64,000 nt of DNA from GCA-2733415 sp965178655 (GTDB lineage Bacteria > Bacteroidota > Bacteroidia > Flavobacteriales > Flavobacteriaceae): positions 558,001 to 622,000 of the forward strand of contig OZ238266.1 in NCBI GenBank assembly GCA_965178655.1. The letters run 5' to 3'. The position numbers and the translations under genes are program-made. Below the pieces are notes generated by a model, which searched no databases, was not told the origin of the DNA, and worked only from the letters and a program-made list of their open reading frames with translations. Shown one piece after another: positions 25,562-34,410 of this stretch (within the stretch, counting starts at the first letter, position 1; every line of letters begins with the position of its first letter).

Positions 25562-26869
25562 TTAATATTTTAACCATTTATATAGTTCTTTATAGCTTGG
25601 CTTTTTACCGTACATTAAAATTCCTACACGGTATATTTTTGCAGCAAACCATACGGTAGTAATAAATGTTGCAAATAATAAGAATACTGATATAGCCTGT
25701 TGCCATAGCGGCACACCAAAAGGAATACGCATTAACATAACTACTGGCGAAGTAAATGGTATAAATGAAAACACTTGTGCTACGGTACCATGCGGATCTT
25801 CTAGAACAGTAAACCCTCCCACATATACTGCCAATATTAATGGCATTATAATAGGCATCATAAATTGCTGTGTGTCAGTTTCATTATCTACTGCTGCACC
25901 AATAGCTGCATATAGAGAGGCGTACAATAAAAACCCTCCTATAAAAAGGAATAAAAACATAATAACTAGGTTTGCAATTGGCAAACTATATAATTCTGTT
26001 AGCAGCATACCTATTTTTTGTTGGGTATCGCCATTAGCCATAGTTTCTTGTATTAATTGCTGTTGCTGACTCTGTACCTCTATTCCAAAAACAGTTGATA
26101 GCAGTATAGAAATGACACCCAAAAGAATAGCCCACATTACAAATTGAGTAACACCTGCTAATGAGGTTCCAAATATTTTTCCGAGCATTAATTGTATTGG
26201 CTTAACAGACGAAATAATAACTTCAATAATACGACTTGTTTTTTCTTCAATAATGCTACGCATAATCATGTTTCCGTAAACAATGATAAACATAAACAAC
26301 AAATACCCCGAAACCATTCCAAAACCAAGCTTTAGACCACCACTAAACTTAGAGGTTTTTTCGCCTGAATAACTTTCTTGATTTAAGTTAATGTGCACAC
26401 GAGCATCGTTAATTTCATCTGTATTTAAACCTTGTAACTTAAAGTTAATACCTGTTAGTTTTCTTTCTATTTTACGTTCTAAATCGGCTATTAAAGTAAC
26501 CGATGGCGTATCTTTAGAATAAATAATAATGTTATTTGATAATTGCTGAACACTATCTACTTTTGGCAAATACAACAAGCCATATTTTTCGCTTTCTTTT
26601 ACAGAAACCAATGCATCTTTAAAACTGATGTCTTTTAAAACATTATATGTGGTTGTAGATGAGGTTTTCTGAAAAATTTCTGAAGCGAATCCTGATTCAT
26701 CAACAACATCAATAACACGCTCTTTATTTTTATTTAGGTTGGTTAAAAAACCTATTAATAACCCTAATGCAATCATGATTAACGGACTTACAAAAGTCAT
26801 GATTATAAAGGATTTGTTCTTTACCTTATTTAGGTATTCTCGTTTTATAATAAGTGGTAAGTGATTCAT
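25562..26869 (-). CDS. ABC-2 type transporter permease (NatB-like)
   Basis: A 435-residue membrane subunit of an ABC exporter. It has one N-terminal membrane segment (about 24-44), a long extracytoplasmic region (45-175), then five or six C-terminal segments (from about 180; VSGYLLFMFIIVYGNMIMRSIIEEKTSRIIEVIISSVKP is the typical ABC-2 signature; further segments near 240, 310, 345, 375 and 400). This is the NatB/YhaP arrangement. It starts 8 bases after the ATPase gene on the same strand. Substrate unknown; the NatAB prototype exports Na+. Confidence 0.9.
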   Translation of the reverse strand: MNHLPLIIKREYLNKVKNKSFIIMTFVSPLIMIALGLLIGFLTNLNKNKERVIDVVDESGFASEIFQKTSSTTTYNVLKDISFKDALVSVKESEKYGLLYLPKVDSVQQLSNNIIIYSKDTPSVTLIADLERKIERKLTGINFKLQGLNTDEINDARVHINLNQESYSGEKTSKFSGGLKLGFGMVSGYLLFMFIIVYGNMIMRSIIEEKTSRIIEVIISSVKPIQLMLGKIFGTSLAGVTQFVMWAILLGVISILLSTVFGIEVQSQQQQLIQETMANGDTQQKIGMLLTELYSLPIANLVIMFLFLFIGGFLLYASLYAAIGAAVDNETDTQQFMMPIIMPLILAVYVGGFTVLEDPHGTVAQVFSFIPFTSPVVMLMRIPFGVPLWQQAISVFLLFATFITTVWFAAKIYRVGILMYGKKPSYKELYKWLKY

Positions 26870-26877
26870 CTTGCTGT

Positions 26878-27804
26878 TTAGTTATTTTTAATAGATTGTA
26901 TAAAAATATCATCTACCGAAGGTATTACTTCTGTAAAATGATTAACCGCTCCGTGGGTAGTTAAAAATGATAATAATTCATTTGGAGAACTCTTTGGGTC
27001 TATTTTAATTTTCATTTTTACATCATCATGGATAGATTTAAATTCTGTTGCACTGGTTGTAAATGTGTTTTCAACTAATGCTTTAAATTTTTTTTTATCC
27101 TCAACAGACACACCTACCTCGAAGGTATTAGACTTAAACTGACGCTTAATATCTATTAATTTACCATCTAATATTTTGTTTGATTTGTTTATTAAAGCTA
27201 TATGATCGCACAATGCTTCAACAGACTCCATACGATGGGTAGAAAAAATAACTGTTGCCCCTTCATCTCTTAATCGTAAAATTTCATCTTTAATCAGATT
27301 AGCATTTATAGGGTCAAAACCACTAAAAGGTTCGTCAAAAATCAATAATTTAGGTTGGTGCAATACGGTTACTACAAACTGTATTTTTTGTGCCATTCCT
27401 TTAGAGAGTTCCTGCACTTTTTTATCCCACCAATCACCAATTTCTAATCTATCAAACCAAAATTTTAATCGCTTTTTTGCTTCCTGTTTTGATAAGCCTT
27501 TTAATTGTGCTAAGTATAATGCTTGCTCCCCTACCTTCATTGATTTATACAAACCGCGTTCTTCAGGTAAGTAACCAATATCTTTAACGTGATTTTGTTC
27601 TAGAGGTTTACCATCAAAAGTAACCAAACCGCTATCGGGCATGGTAATTTGATTTATAATTCTAATTAGAGAGGTTTTTCCTGCACCATTAGGTCCTAAT
27701 AACCCAAAAATACTACCTTTTGGGACTGCCAATGATACATTATTTAATGCTGTATAATCACCATATTTTTTAATGATATTTTCAGCAACAAGAAGATTAT
27801 TCAT
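26878..27804 (-). CDS. ABC transporter ATP-binding protein (NatA-like)
   Basis: A 308-residue ATPase with Walker A GPNGAGKTS (about 35-43), the signature motif as LSKGM (in VQELSKGMAQKIQF, in place of LSGGQ), Walker B LLIFDEPFSGFDP and the H-loop FSTHRME. The C-terminal ~90 residues form the extra domain usual in NatA/YhaQ-type ATPases. It pairs with the permease 8 bases downstream. The GLYKSMKVGEQALYLAQLKG stretch is typical of this subfamily. Confidence 0.92.
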   Translation of the reverse strand: MNNLLVAENIIKKYGDYTALNNVSLAVPKGSIFGLLGPNGAGKTSLIRIINQITMPDSGLVTFDGKPLEQNHVKDIGYLPEERGLYKSMKVGEQALYLAQLKGLSKQEAKKRLKFWFDRLEIGDWWDKKVQELSKGMAQKIQFVVTVLHQPKLLIFDEPFSGFDPINANLIKDEILRLRDEGATVIFSTHRMESVEALCDHIALINKSNKILDGKLIDIKRQFKSNTFEVGVSVEDKKKFKALVENTFTTSATEFKSIHDDVKMKIKIDPKSSPNELLSFLTTHGAVNHFTEVIPSVDDIFIQSIKNN

Positions 27805-27863
27805 ATATGTTGATGTGTTTTATTATTGGTCTGATGAAGTTGACTATTGTTACATGTTTCGTT

Positions 27864-27894
27864 AAAAAAAGCCTCAATTAAAATTGAGGCTTTT
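27864..27894 (-). terminator. Terminator downstream of dnaJ
   Basis: GCCTCAATT and AATTGAGGC form a perfect stem with flanking A and T runs, just past the dnaJ stop at 27899. Confidence 0.85.
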
Positions 27895-27898
27895 ACTA

Positions 27899-29014
27899 TT
27901 ATGAGAACATCTCTTTTACTTTATCAAAGAATGATTTATCTGTAGATTTTGGATTCGGCGCAAAATGCTCATGGTCTTGCATGTTTTCAAAGAATGCCTT
28001 TTGTTCTTTATTTAATTCTTGAGGAGTCCATACATTAATATGTACTAATAGATCTCCTTTTCCATACCCGTTAATACTTGGAATTCCTTTTCCGCGTAAG
28101 CGCAATATTTTTCCAGATTGAATTCCTGCGTCTAACTTAATTCTTACCGCTCCTGTAACTGTTTTAATTTCTTTTGAAATTCCTAAAACAGCTTCAGAAA
28201 GGTTAATATACAAGTCATAATGTAAGTTATCGCCTTCACGTTTTAAGGTTGCATGGTCTTCTTCTTGTATGGCAACTAATAAATCTCCTGGAATACCGTT
28301 TCCTGGCGCATCGTTTCCTTTACCAGAAACTTTTAATTGCATACCATCAACTACACCAGCAGGTATTTTTATAGACACTGTTTCTTCAGAAACAATTAAA
28401 CCCTGTGCATCTGCTCCAGCGCCTTTTTTGCTTATTTGCTGTCCTGAACCACCACAAGTAGTACATGGCGCTGCAGTTTGCATGCGTCCTAAAATAGTAT
28501 TTGTTATTCGTGTTACTTGTCCTGAACCGCCACAAGTAGTACATGTGGTATAGCTTGTATTAGGGTCTTGTTTTTTACGTTTAACTTTTACTTTTTTCTC
28601 TACACCGTTTGCAATATCTTCTAAACTAAGTGTTACACGAATACGCAAGTTGCTTCCTTTAGCGCGTCTTTGTCGGCCTCCGCCTCCAAAACCACCACCT
28701 CCGCCTCCGAAGATGTCACCAAATTGGCTAAATATGTCATCCATATTCATACCACCACCAAAGCCACCACCATGACCGCCTTGACCAGCTTCAAAAGCAG
28801 CATGTCCAAAACGGTCATACTTTGCTTTTTTATTGTCATCACTTAAAATTTCATAGGCCTCAGCAGCTTTTTTAAAATTTTCTTCTGCAGCAGTATCACC
28901 TGGATTTTTATCTGGGTGAAATTTAACCGCTTTTTTACGGTATGCTTTTTTTATTTCTTGTGCAGAAGCGCTTTTTGAAACGCCTAATACATCGTAGTAA
29001 TCTTGTTTTGCCAT
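27899..29014 (-). CDS. dnaJ: Chaperone protein DnaJ
   Basis: Hsp40 co-chaperone of DnaK. The 371-residue protein has a J domain (1-70) with HPD at 33-35, a Gly/Phe-rich linker (about 72-118), and the C-terminal substrate-binding domains (about 123-350). The zinc region has only two CxxCxGxG motifs (Cys158/Cys161 and Cys184/Cys187) instead of the four of E. coli DnaJ, so it can bind one zinc ion at most. This reduced form appears to be usual in flavobacteria, but is worth noting. It is 51 bases downstream of grpE, on the same transcript. Confidence 0.97.
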   Translation of the reverse strand: MAKQDYYDVLGVSKSASAQEIKKAYRKKAVKFHPDKNPGDTAAEENFKKAAEAYEILSDDNKKAKYDRFGHAAFEAGQGGHGGGFGGGMNMDDIFSQFGDIFGGGGGGFGGGGRQRRAKGSNLRIRVTLSLEDIANGVEKKVKVKRKKQDPNTSYTTCTTCGGSGQVTRITNTILGRMQTAAPCTTCGGSGQQISKKGAGADAQGLIVSEETVSIKIPAGVVDGMQLKVSGKGNDAPGNGIPGDLLVAIQEEDHATLKREGDNLHYDLYINLSEAVLGISKEIKTVTGAVRIKLDAGIQSGKILRLRGKGIPSINGYGKGDLLVHINVWTPQELNKEQKAFFENMQDHEHFAPNPKSTDKSFFDKVKEMFS

Positions 29015-29065
29015 TTTTGGTTATTTTATGCCATGTTGTATATACAACAAAATATATTTATTAAA

Positions 29066-29614
29066 TTATTGTCCGATAACAACTTTCGGGAAACGAATAA
29101 TCTTATCACCCAATTTGTAACCTTTTTCTATAACATCAACTATTTTTCCTTTTAACTTAGGAGTTGGTGCTGGAATTTGAGTAATTGCTTCATGAAAATC
29201 TGCGTTAAAATCATCTCCTGAACGAACATCTAACAACTCTAATCCTTTATCTTTTAGAGTAGCTTTAAACTTTGTACTTATTAACTCTATTCCGGTAATA
29301 AGATTTTTGTCTTTACTTTTTTCAATTTCAATCCAAGCACGATCTAAATCATCTAAAACTGGCAGCATTGCTTGCATTACGCTTGAACTTGCTGTTTTAA
29401 ATAATTCTATACGTTCCTTTGAAGTTCTTTTTTTATAATTTTCAAACTCCGCAAAAAGACGTAAGAACTTATCTTTTTCTGTAGCAACATCTTTAGTTAA
29501 CTGCTCTTCTACTGACAATGTTTCCGTTTCTGGAGTCGTCTCTTCTGTATCTTGAGTTAATTCAGCGGCTTGCTGCTCATTTAACTCTTCATTTTGTATA
29601 TTTTCTGTACTCAT
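29066..29614 (-). CDS. grpE: Nucleotide exchange factor GrpE
   Basis: GrpE releases ADP from DnaK. The 182-residue protein has an acidic disordered N-terminus (1-40), a long helix (KDKFLRLFAEFENYKKRTSKERIELF), and the C-terminal beta domain with FNADFHEAITQIPAP and DVIEKGYKLGDKIIRFPKVVIGQ, the family signature. It is the first gene of a grpE-dnaJ heat-shock operon with a well-formed promoter just upstream. Confidence 0.97.
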   Translation of the reverse strand: MSTENIQNEELNEQQAAELTQDTEETTPETETLSVEEQLTKDVATEKDKFLRLFAEFENYKKRTSKERIELFKTASSSVMQAMLPVLDDLDRAWIEIEKSKDKNLITGIELISTKFKATLKDKGLELLDVRSGDDFNADFHEAITQIPAPTPKLKGKIVDVIEKGYKLGDKIIRFPKVVIGQ

Positions 29615-29657
29615 TATTGATGAATATATATGCTTTAATAATTATTTTAAAAGACGG

Positions 29658-29690
29658 CAAATGTATTGCCAATTCTAAAGAAATGCCAAT
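29658..29690 (-). promoter_or_regulatory. Putative grpE promoter
   Basis: On the minus strand TACATTTG (29665-29658) fits TAnnTTTG exactly, and a TTG lies 21 bases upstream, the expected -33/-7 arrangement of the Bacteroidota primary sigma factor. The grpE start is 44 bases downstream. Confidence 0.65.
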
Positions 29691-29720
29691 TTGTCATCAA
29701 AAAAAATGCAATTAGGATTA

Positions 29721-30383
29721 TTATTTTTTTCTTGCGCGAAGCATTTCTCGTTTTCCGGGAGGTCCCTCTAGGCGTTCCACCGTAAAGCCAACAGCCTTCA
29801 TAGCGCGCCTTGCACTTCCTTTTGCTGCATAAGTAACCAGCACACCGTTATCTTTTAAAGCCCTATACATTATTTCAAAAATGACTTCTCCCCATAATTC
29901 TGGCTGCACACGCGAGCCAAAAGCATCATAGTATATTAAATCATGTTGCGCATCATCTGTAATATCTGTAAAAAACTGCTTTCTTTTTGTAAGCGTGAAA
30001 TGATTAGATAGCGTTTGTGACACTTCCCATTCAGACTCATGCAATTGTTTAAACTGCTCTGCGTATTTTTTAGCATTTAATTGCGATACATAATTTAACG
30101 CAGCAACTTCTTCTGCTACTACAGGGTAAGCATCAACCCCAGTATAGTCTATTTTAATATTATTTTTTTCTGCTTCTAAAAAAGTTATAAATGCATTTAA
30201 GCCTGTTCCTAGTCCAATTTCTAATATAGAAACGCTATCAGAAAATAGACTTAATCCCATTTTAATAAAAACGTGATATGCTTCTTGAATAGCGCCGTTT
30301 TTTGAATGGTATTGTTCATTTAAAGATGGAATATTAATAGATGATGACCCGTCTGATGTGGTGATGACTTCTCTTTTTAACAT
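29721..30383 (-). CDS. mnmD: tRNA 5-methylaminomethyl-2-thiouridine methyltransferase MnmD
   Basis: A 220-residue stand-alone form of the methyltransferase half of E. coli MnmC; it adds the last methyl group of mnm5s2U at the wobble position of several tRNAs. Seen motifs: SAM-binding SVLEIGLGTGLNAFITF, the catalytic-region DLIYYDAFGSRVQPELWG, and the C-terminal VERLEGPPGKREMLRA that is diagnostic for MnmD/MnmC (DUF752). The oxidoreductase half is absent, as is common in Bacteroidota. It has ~90 bases on each side and is divergent from ilvE. Confidence 0.92.
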   Translation of the reverse strand: MLKREVITTSDGSSSINIPSLNEQYHSKNGAIQEAYHVFIKMGLSLFSDSVSILEIGLGTGLNAFITFLEAEKNNIKIDYTGVDAYPVVAEEVAALNYVSQLNAKKYAEQFKQLHESEWEVSQTLSNHFTLTKRKQFFTDITDDAQHDLIYYDAFGSRVQPELWGEVIFEIMYRALKDNGVLVTYAAKGSARRAMKAVGFTVERLEGPPGKREMLRARKK

Positions 30384-30467
30384 GCTAAATAATTTAACGC
30401 TTCTTTTAGAAATTTGAAGCTTTACAAATTAACGACTAATTATATGTAATAAAGAAGAATAATTCAG

Positions 30468-30475
30468 TAATTTTG
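30468..30475 (+). promoter_or_regulatory. Putative -7 promoter element of ilvE
   Basis: TAATTTTG matches TAnnTTTG exactly and is 21 bases before the chosen ATG of ilvE, which argues against the upstream TTG codon (30473) inside it being the start. Confidence 0.6.
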
Positions 30476-30496
30476 CGGAACTTAAAAACACAAAAG

Positions 30497-31561
30497 ATGA
30501 TGACGACTATGGATATTAAAATTACACCAGCTACCAAATCAAAGTTTCAAACAATTGACTTAGACAATGTAGCTTTCGGAACAGTATATACTGACCATAT
30601 GTTTTTTTGTGATTACAAGGATGGTGCTTGGCAACAGCCTGAAATCACACCATATCAACCATTACAACTAGATCCTTCTGCACGCGTATTTCATTACGGA
30701 CAAGCTGCTTTTGAAGGAATGAAAGCATATCGTGACACACAAGATGATGTGTGGATTTTTAGACCTGAAGAAAACTGGAAGCGCATCTGTTTTTCATCAA
30801 ACCGATTGGCAATGCCTGAAGTTCCTGAAGAGATTTTTATGAACGGTTTAAAAACCTTATTAAAAATGGACAAGCAATGGGTTGTTGGCGGAAAAGGTAA
30901 CGCCTTATATATTAGACCATTTATTTTTGCAACACAAGCCGGTGTTTCTGCTGCTCCAGCAACAGAATATCGTTTTATGATTATTTGTACACCTGTACAA
31001 TCATACTACAAAGGCGGTGATGTAAAAGTTAAAATATCCGATTACTATTCTAGAGCTGCCAATGGTGGTGTTGGGGCTACAAAGGCTGCAGGTAATTATG
31101 CTGCTCAGTTTTACCCTACCAAAAAAGCTAACGAAGAGGGATACCAACAAATTATATGGACCAACTCTACACATGAATACTTAGAGGAAGCAGGAACTAT
31201 GAATGTATTTTTCCGTATTGGAGATAAGCTAATTACTGCCCCTACAGACGATAGAATTTTAAATGGTGTTACTAGAAAAAGTATTATTGCATTGGCTGAA
31301 AAATCAGGACTTACTGTTGAAGTAAGAAAGGTTAGTGTTGCCGAAGTAATTGCTGCTGCTAAAAAAGGAAACCTTAAAGAAGTTTTTGGAACAGGTACAG
31401 CTGCTGTTATTGTCCCTATTACAGGGGTTGGATATAAAGACGACCATTATACTTTACCTGCGCTTGAAAACTCATACGCAACCACTTTAAAAGCACAGTT
31501 ATTAGACATTCAATACAACAGTACTGAAGACACTTTTAACTGGACTCAAAAAATAGATTAA
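30497..31561 (+). CDS. ilvE: Branched-chain amino acid aminotransferase
   Basis: A fold-type IV PLP enzyme that interconverts Leu, Ile, Val and their 2-oxo acids. The 354-residue protein (start at ATG 30497; 30500 or 30509 also possible) has the signatures VFHYGQAAFEGMKAYR, NALYIRPFIFAT, the PLP-lysine region GGVGATKAAGNYAAQ, and HEYLEEAGTMNVFF...LNGVTRKSIIALAE. It stands alone between its own promoter and a strong terminator. Confidence 0.95.
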   Translation: MMTTMDIKITPATKSKFQTIDLDNVAFGTVYTDHMFFCDYKDGAWQQPEITPYQPLQLDPSARVFHYGQAAFEGMKAYRDTQDDVWIFRPEENWKRICFSSNRLAMPEVPEEIFMNGLKTLLKMDKQWVVGGKGNALYIRPFIFATQAGVSAAPATEYRFMIICTPVQSYYKGGDVKVKISDYYSRAANGGVGATKAAGNYAAQFYPTKKANEEGYQQIIWTNSTHEYLEEAGTMNVFFRIGDKLITAPTDDRILNGVTRKSIIALAEKSGLTVEVRKVSVAEVIAAAKKGNLKEVFGTGTAAVIVPITGVGYKDDHYTLPALENSYATTLKAQLLDIQYNSTEDTFNWTQKID

Positions 31562-31586
31562 TCAGTAGAACTTGATTATTTAATAT

Positions 31587-31620
31587 AAAAAAACCAGCGC
31601 TCAATAGCGCTGGTTTTTTT
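31587..31620. terminator. Bidirectional terminator between ilvE and apbE
   Basis: ACCAGCGCT and AGCGCTGGT form a perfect GC-rich stem with a 4-base loop and seven A/T on each side, between two convergent genes. Confidence 0.92.
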
Positions 31621-31653
31621 ATATATACGAATATTATCTATTCTATAAAGGTT

Positions 31654-32634
31654 CTATTCTTTAGAAAAACCATTTAGAGAAAGTGTTTCAATTGCGTTAT
31701 CTTCATTCTCAAAAATGAAAAACACTTTTAATTCTGGATGACTTTTTAGCAACTCAGTTACCTTTTTAATACCCATTGCCTTAAACGCTGTTGCATAAGC
31801 ATCTGCTAAAGCACATGTAGGCGCAATAACCGATACACTTAATACATTGGTTTTACTTGGATACCCAGTTTTTACATCAATAATGTGCGCATATCGCTTT
31901 CCGAATTCATCTACTTTAAACTTACGATACACACCAGAAGTAGCCATAGCCTCATTATGCAACGGCACACTTATTTGATAACTTTGAGTACCATTAAAAT
32001 TAGGGTTCTCAATACCTATACGCCAAGGTGTATTTGTTGTTACATTAACTCCTTTAGCTAAAATTTCGCCTCCAATATCTATCAAGTAATTAGTATAACC
32101 TTTCTCTGATAAAAACGCCGAAACAACATCTAAGGCATAGCCTTTAGCTATAGCATTAAAATCTATAAATGTTTTGTTAGGCTTCTGGATTTTATCGTTT
32201 TTAATAATCAGGTTTTCTAAACCTACATATTGCAACAACTCTTTTACCTTAACACTATCTAAACCCACTATCTTGCCTTGAGGCCCAAAGTCCCAAGCGT
32301 TTACCAATACACCAATGGTTGGATCAAAAAAACCCTCTGTATTTTGATGTACCTCTTTAGATAATTTTAGCACTTTCTTGAAATGTGTATCAATAACAAC
32401 ACTTGTATCTCCATTATTTATTTTAGATATATCAGATGTAGGCCAATAGGTTGACATAGATGTATTTATTTCTGAAAAAATACTATCGTATTGTTTTTCA
32501 TAATCAATAGCTGTACTAGACACATACTGTACATTGTAATAAGTACCAAAAACGAGTCCTGATGTTTTAGTTATGGCTGCATCCTTCTTACAGGAGATTA
32601 ATACCAATAATAATAGTATGCTTATTTTTTTCAT
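31654..32634 (-). CDS. apbE: FAD:protein FMN transferase (ApbE)
   Basis: A periplasmic flavin transferase that attaches FMN by a phosphoester bond to Thr of NqrB and NqrC. The 326-residue protein has a lipoprotein signal (MKKISILLLLVLISC), then ApbE motifs: NTSMSTYWPTSDISKIN, GFFDPTIGVLVNAWDFGP, FIDFNAIAKGYALDVVSAFL, YLIDIGGEILAKG, MATSGVYRKF and the metal/FAD-binding HIIDVKTGYPS...TCALADAYATAFKAMG. It is downstream of the nqr operon, the helicase and a 125-residue gene on the same strand; the gap to the latter is only 9 bases. The context fits its role as the maturase of NQR. Confidence 0.95.
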   Translation of the reverse strand: MKKISILLLLVLISCKKDAAITKTSGLVFGTYYNVQYVSSTAIDYEKQYDSIFSEINTSMSTYWPTSDISKINNGDTSVVIDTHFKKVLKLSKEVHQNTEGFFDPTIGVLVNAWDFGPQGKIVGLDSVKVKELLQYVGLENLIIKNDKIQKPNKTFIDFNAIAKGYALDVVSAFLSEKGYTNYLIDIGGEILAKGVNVTTNTPWRIGIENPNFNGTQSYQISVPLHNEAMATSGVYRKFKVDEFGKRYAHIIDVKTGYPSKTNVLSVSVIAPTCALADAYATAFKAMGIKKVTELLKSHPELKVFFIFENEDNAIETLSLNGFSKE

Positions 32635-32643
32635 GACAAATTA

Positions 32644-33021
32644 TTAATTTAACGCAACGTCTAAAAACTGTATTCCTGAGTATTTTAATAAATACGGCTC
32701 ATTAACATATAGCGGAGCACCTTCTGAGTCTTTATTTCCTAAACCAACACCAGCATATAACACTTTAGCATCTTTACTACGTGCATGTGTTTTAAATGTT
32801 TCCATCCAAACAACATCATACACGTCAGGGTCTTCTGGCAATAAAACAGCCTTTACAATTACAAAAAAATATTGATTGTTTTTATCTATGCAGACATATT
32901 GTGGGTTGCGTTTTAATTGGCTATTTATTGCCACAAACTCAAACCCTCTTTTTTCTAGATCCTCACCAACAATATTCATTGCTAGGTTATGTAGTTCTTG
33001 ATTGCTTAGTGGTTTACGCAT
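32644..33021 (-). CDS. Conserved protein of unknown function beside apbE
   Basis: A 125-residue soluble protein without signal peptide. Homologues in flavobacteria are sometimes labelled as an NQR subunit, apparently from position only; nothing in it resembles a quinone-reductase subunit. It has an alpha/beta pattern reminiscent of small nuclease-like or sugar-phosphate folds (EDLEKRGFEFVAINSQLKRNPQYVCID...YFFVIVKAVLLPED), but no catalytic motif I can assign. It overlaps nothing, lies immediately after the helicase stop (no gap) and 9 bases before apbE, so the three are one transcription unit. Confidence 0.75.
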   Translation of the reverse strand: MRKPLSNQELHNLAMNIVGEDLEKRGFEFVAINSQLKRNPQYVCIDKNNQYFFVIVKAVLLPEDPDVYDVVWMETFKTHARSKDAKVLYAGVGLGNKDSEGAPLYVNEPYLLKYSGIQFLDVALN

Positions 33022-34386
33022 TTATTTACGCTTTTTTTTATTACGTAGGTTATAGGATTTATCGCCGCGAGTTTTTGGCTTTTTATACTTTGCCGCAATT
33101 TCTCTACGGTATGAGCCTCCTTCATTTACCTTGCTATTCTTTTCACTTTTGTTATGAAATGCAGGACCTGGCGCATCTTCATCTGTTAATTTTTTATGCG
33201 GATTATCGTGTTCTATTCGTCTTGGGCGTTCTTCAGGTGTTAGTTGTTCTGATATTTCTACCTCTTCTGGAAAATCTATTTTAGGGATTTCAATTTGCAT
33301 TAAATCCTCTATTGCTGTTTTATCTTCTTGTTCCTTTGGAGTAGAAAAAAGAATGGTCTTTCCTTCATGTTCAGCTCTACCTGTTCTACCAATACGGTGC
33401 ATATAGTTTTCAGGGAAGTTTGGGGTATCGAAATTAATAACATGAGAAATTTCATCTAAATCCAAACCACGAGCCATGACATCTGTAGCAACTAGTATTC
33501 TATTTTCTCCTTCGTCAAACTGACGAATAGAGCGCACCCTATAATTTTGTGTTTTATTAGAGTGTATGACGCAAACATCTGCCCCAAACACCTCTTCAAT
33601 AGCACTAAACAATCTGTCGGCACTTTTTTTATTAGATACAAAAACCAATACTTTATGAAAGGTACTCTTGTCTTGAATTAAGTGCGCTAAAAGGTTTACT
33701 TTAGTATAAAAGTTAGGTACATCATAACATTGCTGTGCTATATTATCTAACGGCGTACCACTTATTGCTATAGATATTTTTTCTGGAGATCTAAAAAAAT
33801 CTGTTATTAATTCATCTACATCATCTGTCATTGTTGCCGAAAACATAATATTCTGACGACGTGATGGCAATACATCAAATATATTTAAGAGTTGAAAACG
33901 GAATCCTAAATCAAGCATTACATCTACTTCATCAATAACTACTTTTTGAATGGCTTTTAATTGTAATGCACGACTAATTGCCAAATCATATAAACGCCCA
34001 GGCGTAGCCACAATAACATCTGTACCTTGCGCTACAGCCATTTTTTGAGTATTGATATTGGTTCCTCCGTATACACCTAATACACGAACATTAATATAGT
34101 TTGCTAATTTTTCAATTTCTTCTACTACTTGCAGTACCAATTCACGCGTAGGCACTAAAACCAATACTCGTGGGTTTACCTGCTTTGAAAATTTCAAATC
34201 ACGCAATATAGGCATCATATAGGCAAAGGTTTTTCCAGTTCCTGTTTGTGCTATACCAACAACATCTTTACCAGAACGAACTACAGAAAAAGCTTCTGCT
34301 TGTATTGGTGTTGGGTGTGTGAATCCCATATCATCAATGGCATATTGCAATTGATTAGATAAGTTTAAATCTTGAAAAGTTATCAT
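33022..34386 (-). CDS. DEAD/DEAH-box RNA helicase (DEVD variant)
   Basis: A 454-residue SF2 RNA helicase with Q motif (GFTHPTPIQ), motif I AQTGTGKT (46-53), Ia PTRELVLQ, GG, TPGRL, motif II as DEVD (152-155) instead of DEAD, motif III SAT (183-185), motif V RGLDLDEISHVINFD and motif VI HRIGRTGR. The C-terminal ~75 residues are basic and low-complexity (ending KSYNLRNKKKRK), likely an RNA-binding tail. Similar proteins (RhlE-like) help ribosome assembly and cold adaptation. A perfect 12-bp inverted repeat lies just upstream and overlaps its -7 box. It directly precedes the 125-residue gene. Confidence 0.93.
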   Translation of the reverse strand: MITFQDLNLSNQLQYAIDDMGFTHPTPIQAEAFSVVRSGKDVVGIAQTGTGKTFAYMMPILRDLKFSKQVNPRVLVLVPTRELVLQVVEEIEKLANYINVRVLGVYGGTNINTQKMAVAQGTDVIVATPGRLYDLAISRALQLKAIQKVVIDEVDVMLDLGFRFQLLNIFDVLPSRRQNIMFSATMTDDVDELITDFFRSPEKISIAISGTPLDNIAQQCYDVPNFYTKVNLLAHLIQDKSTFHKVLVFVSNKKSADRLFSAIEEVFGADVCVIHSNKTQNYRVRSIRQFDEGENRILVATDVMARGLDLDEISHVINFDTPNFPENYMHRIGRTGRAEHEGKTILFSTPKEQEDKTAIEDLMQIEIPKIDFPEEVEISEQLTPEERPRRIEHDNPHKKLTDEDAPGPAFHNKSEKNSKVNEGGSYRREIAAKYKKPKTRGDKSYNLRNKKKRK

Positions 34387-34402
34387 TCTTGATTATTTTT
34401 TG

Positions 34403-34410
34403 CAAAGATA
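34403..34410 (-). promoter_or_regulatory. Putative -7 element of the helicase gene
   Basis: On the minus strand TATCTTTG fits TAnnTTTG exactly, 16 bases before the helicase ATG. Its first four bases are part of the upstream 12-bp inverted repeat. Confidence 0.5.

Noticed and set aside
32644..33021. Label as NQR subunit F for the 125-residue protein
   Set aside because: It has no iron-sulfur, FAD or NADH motif; the true nqrF is at 34506-35816.
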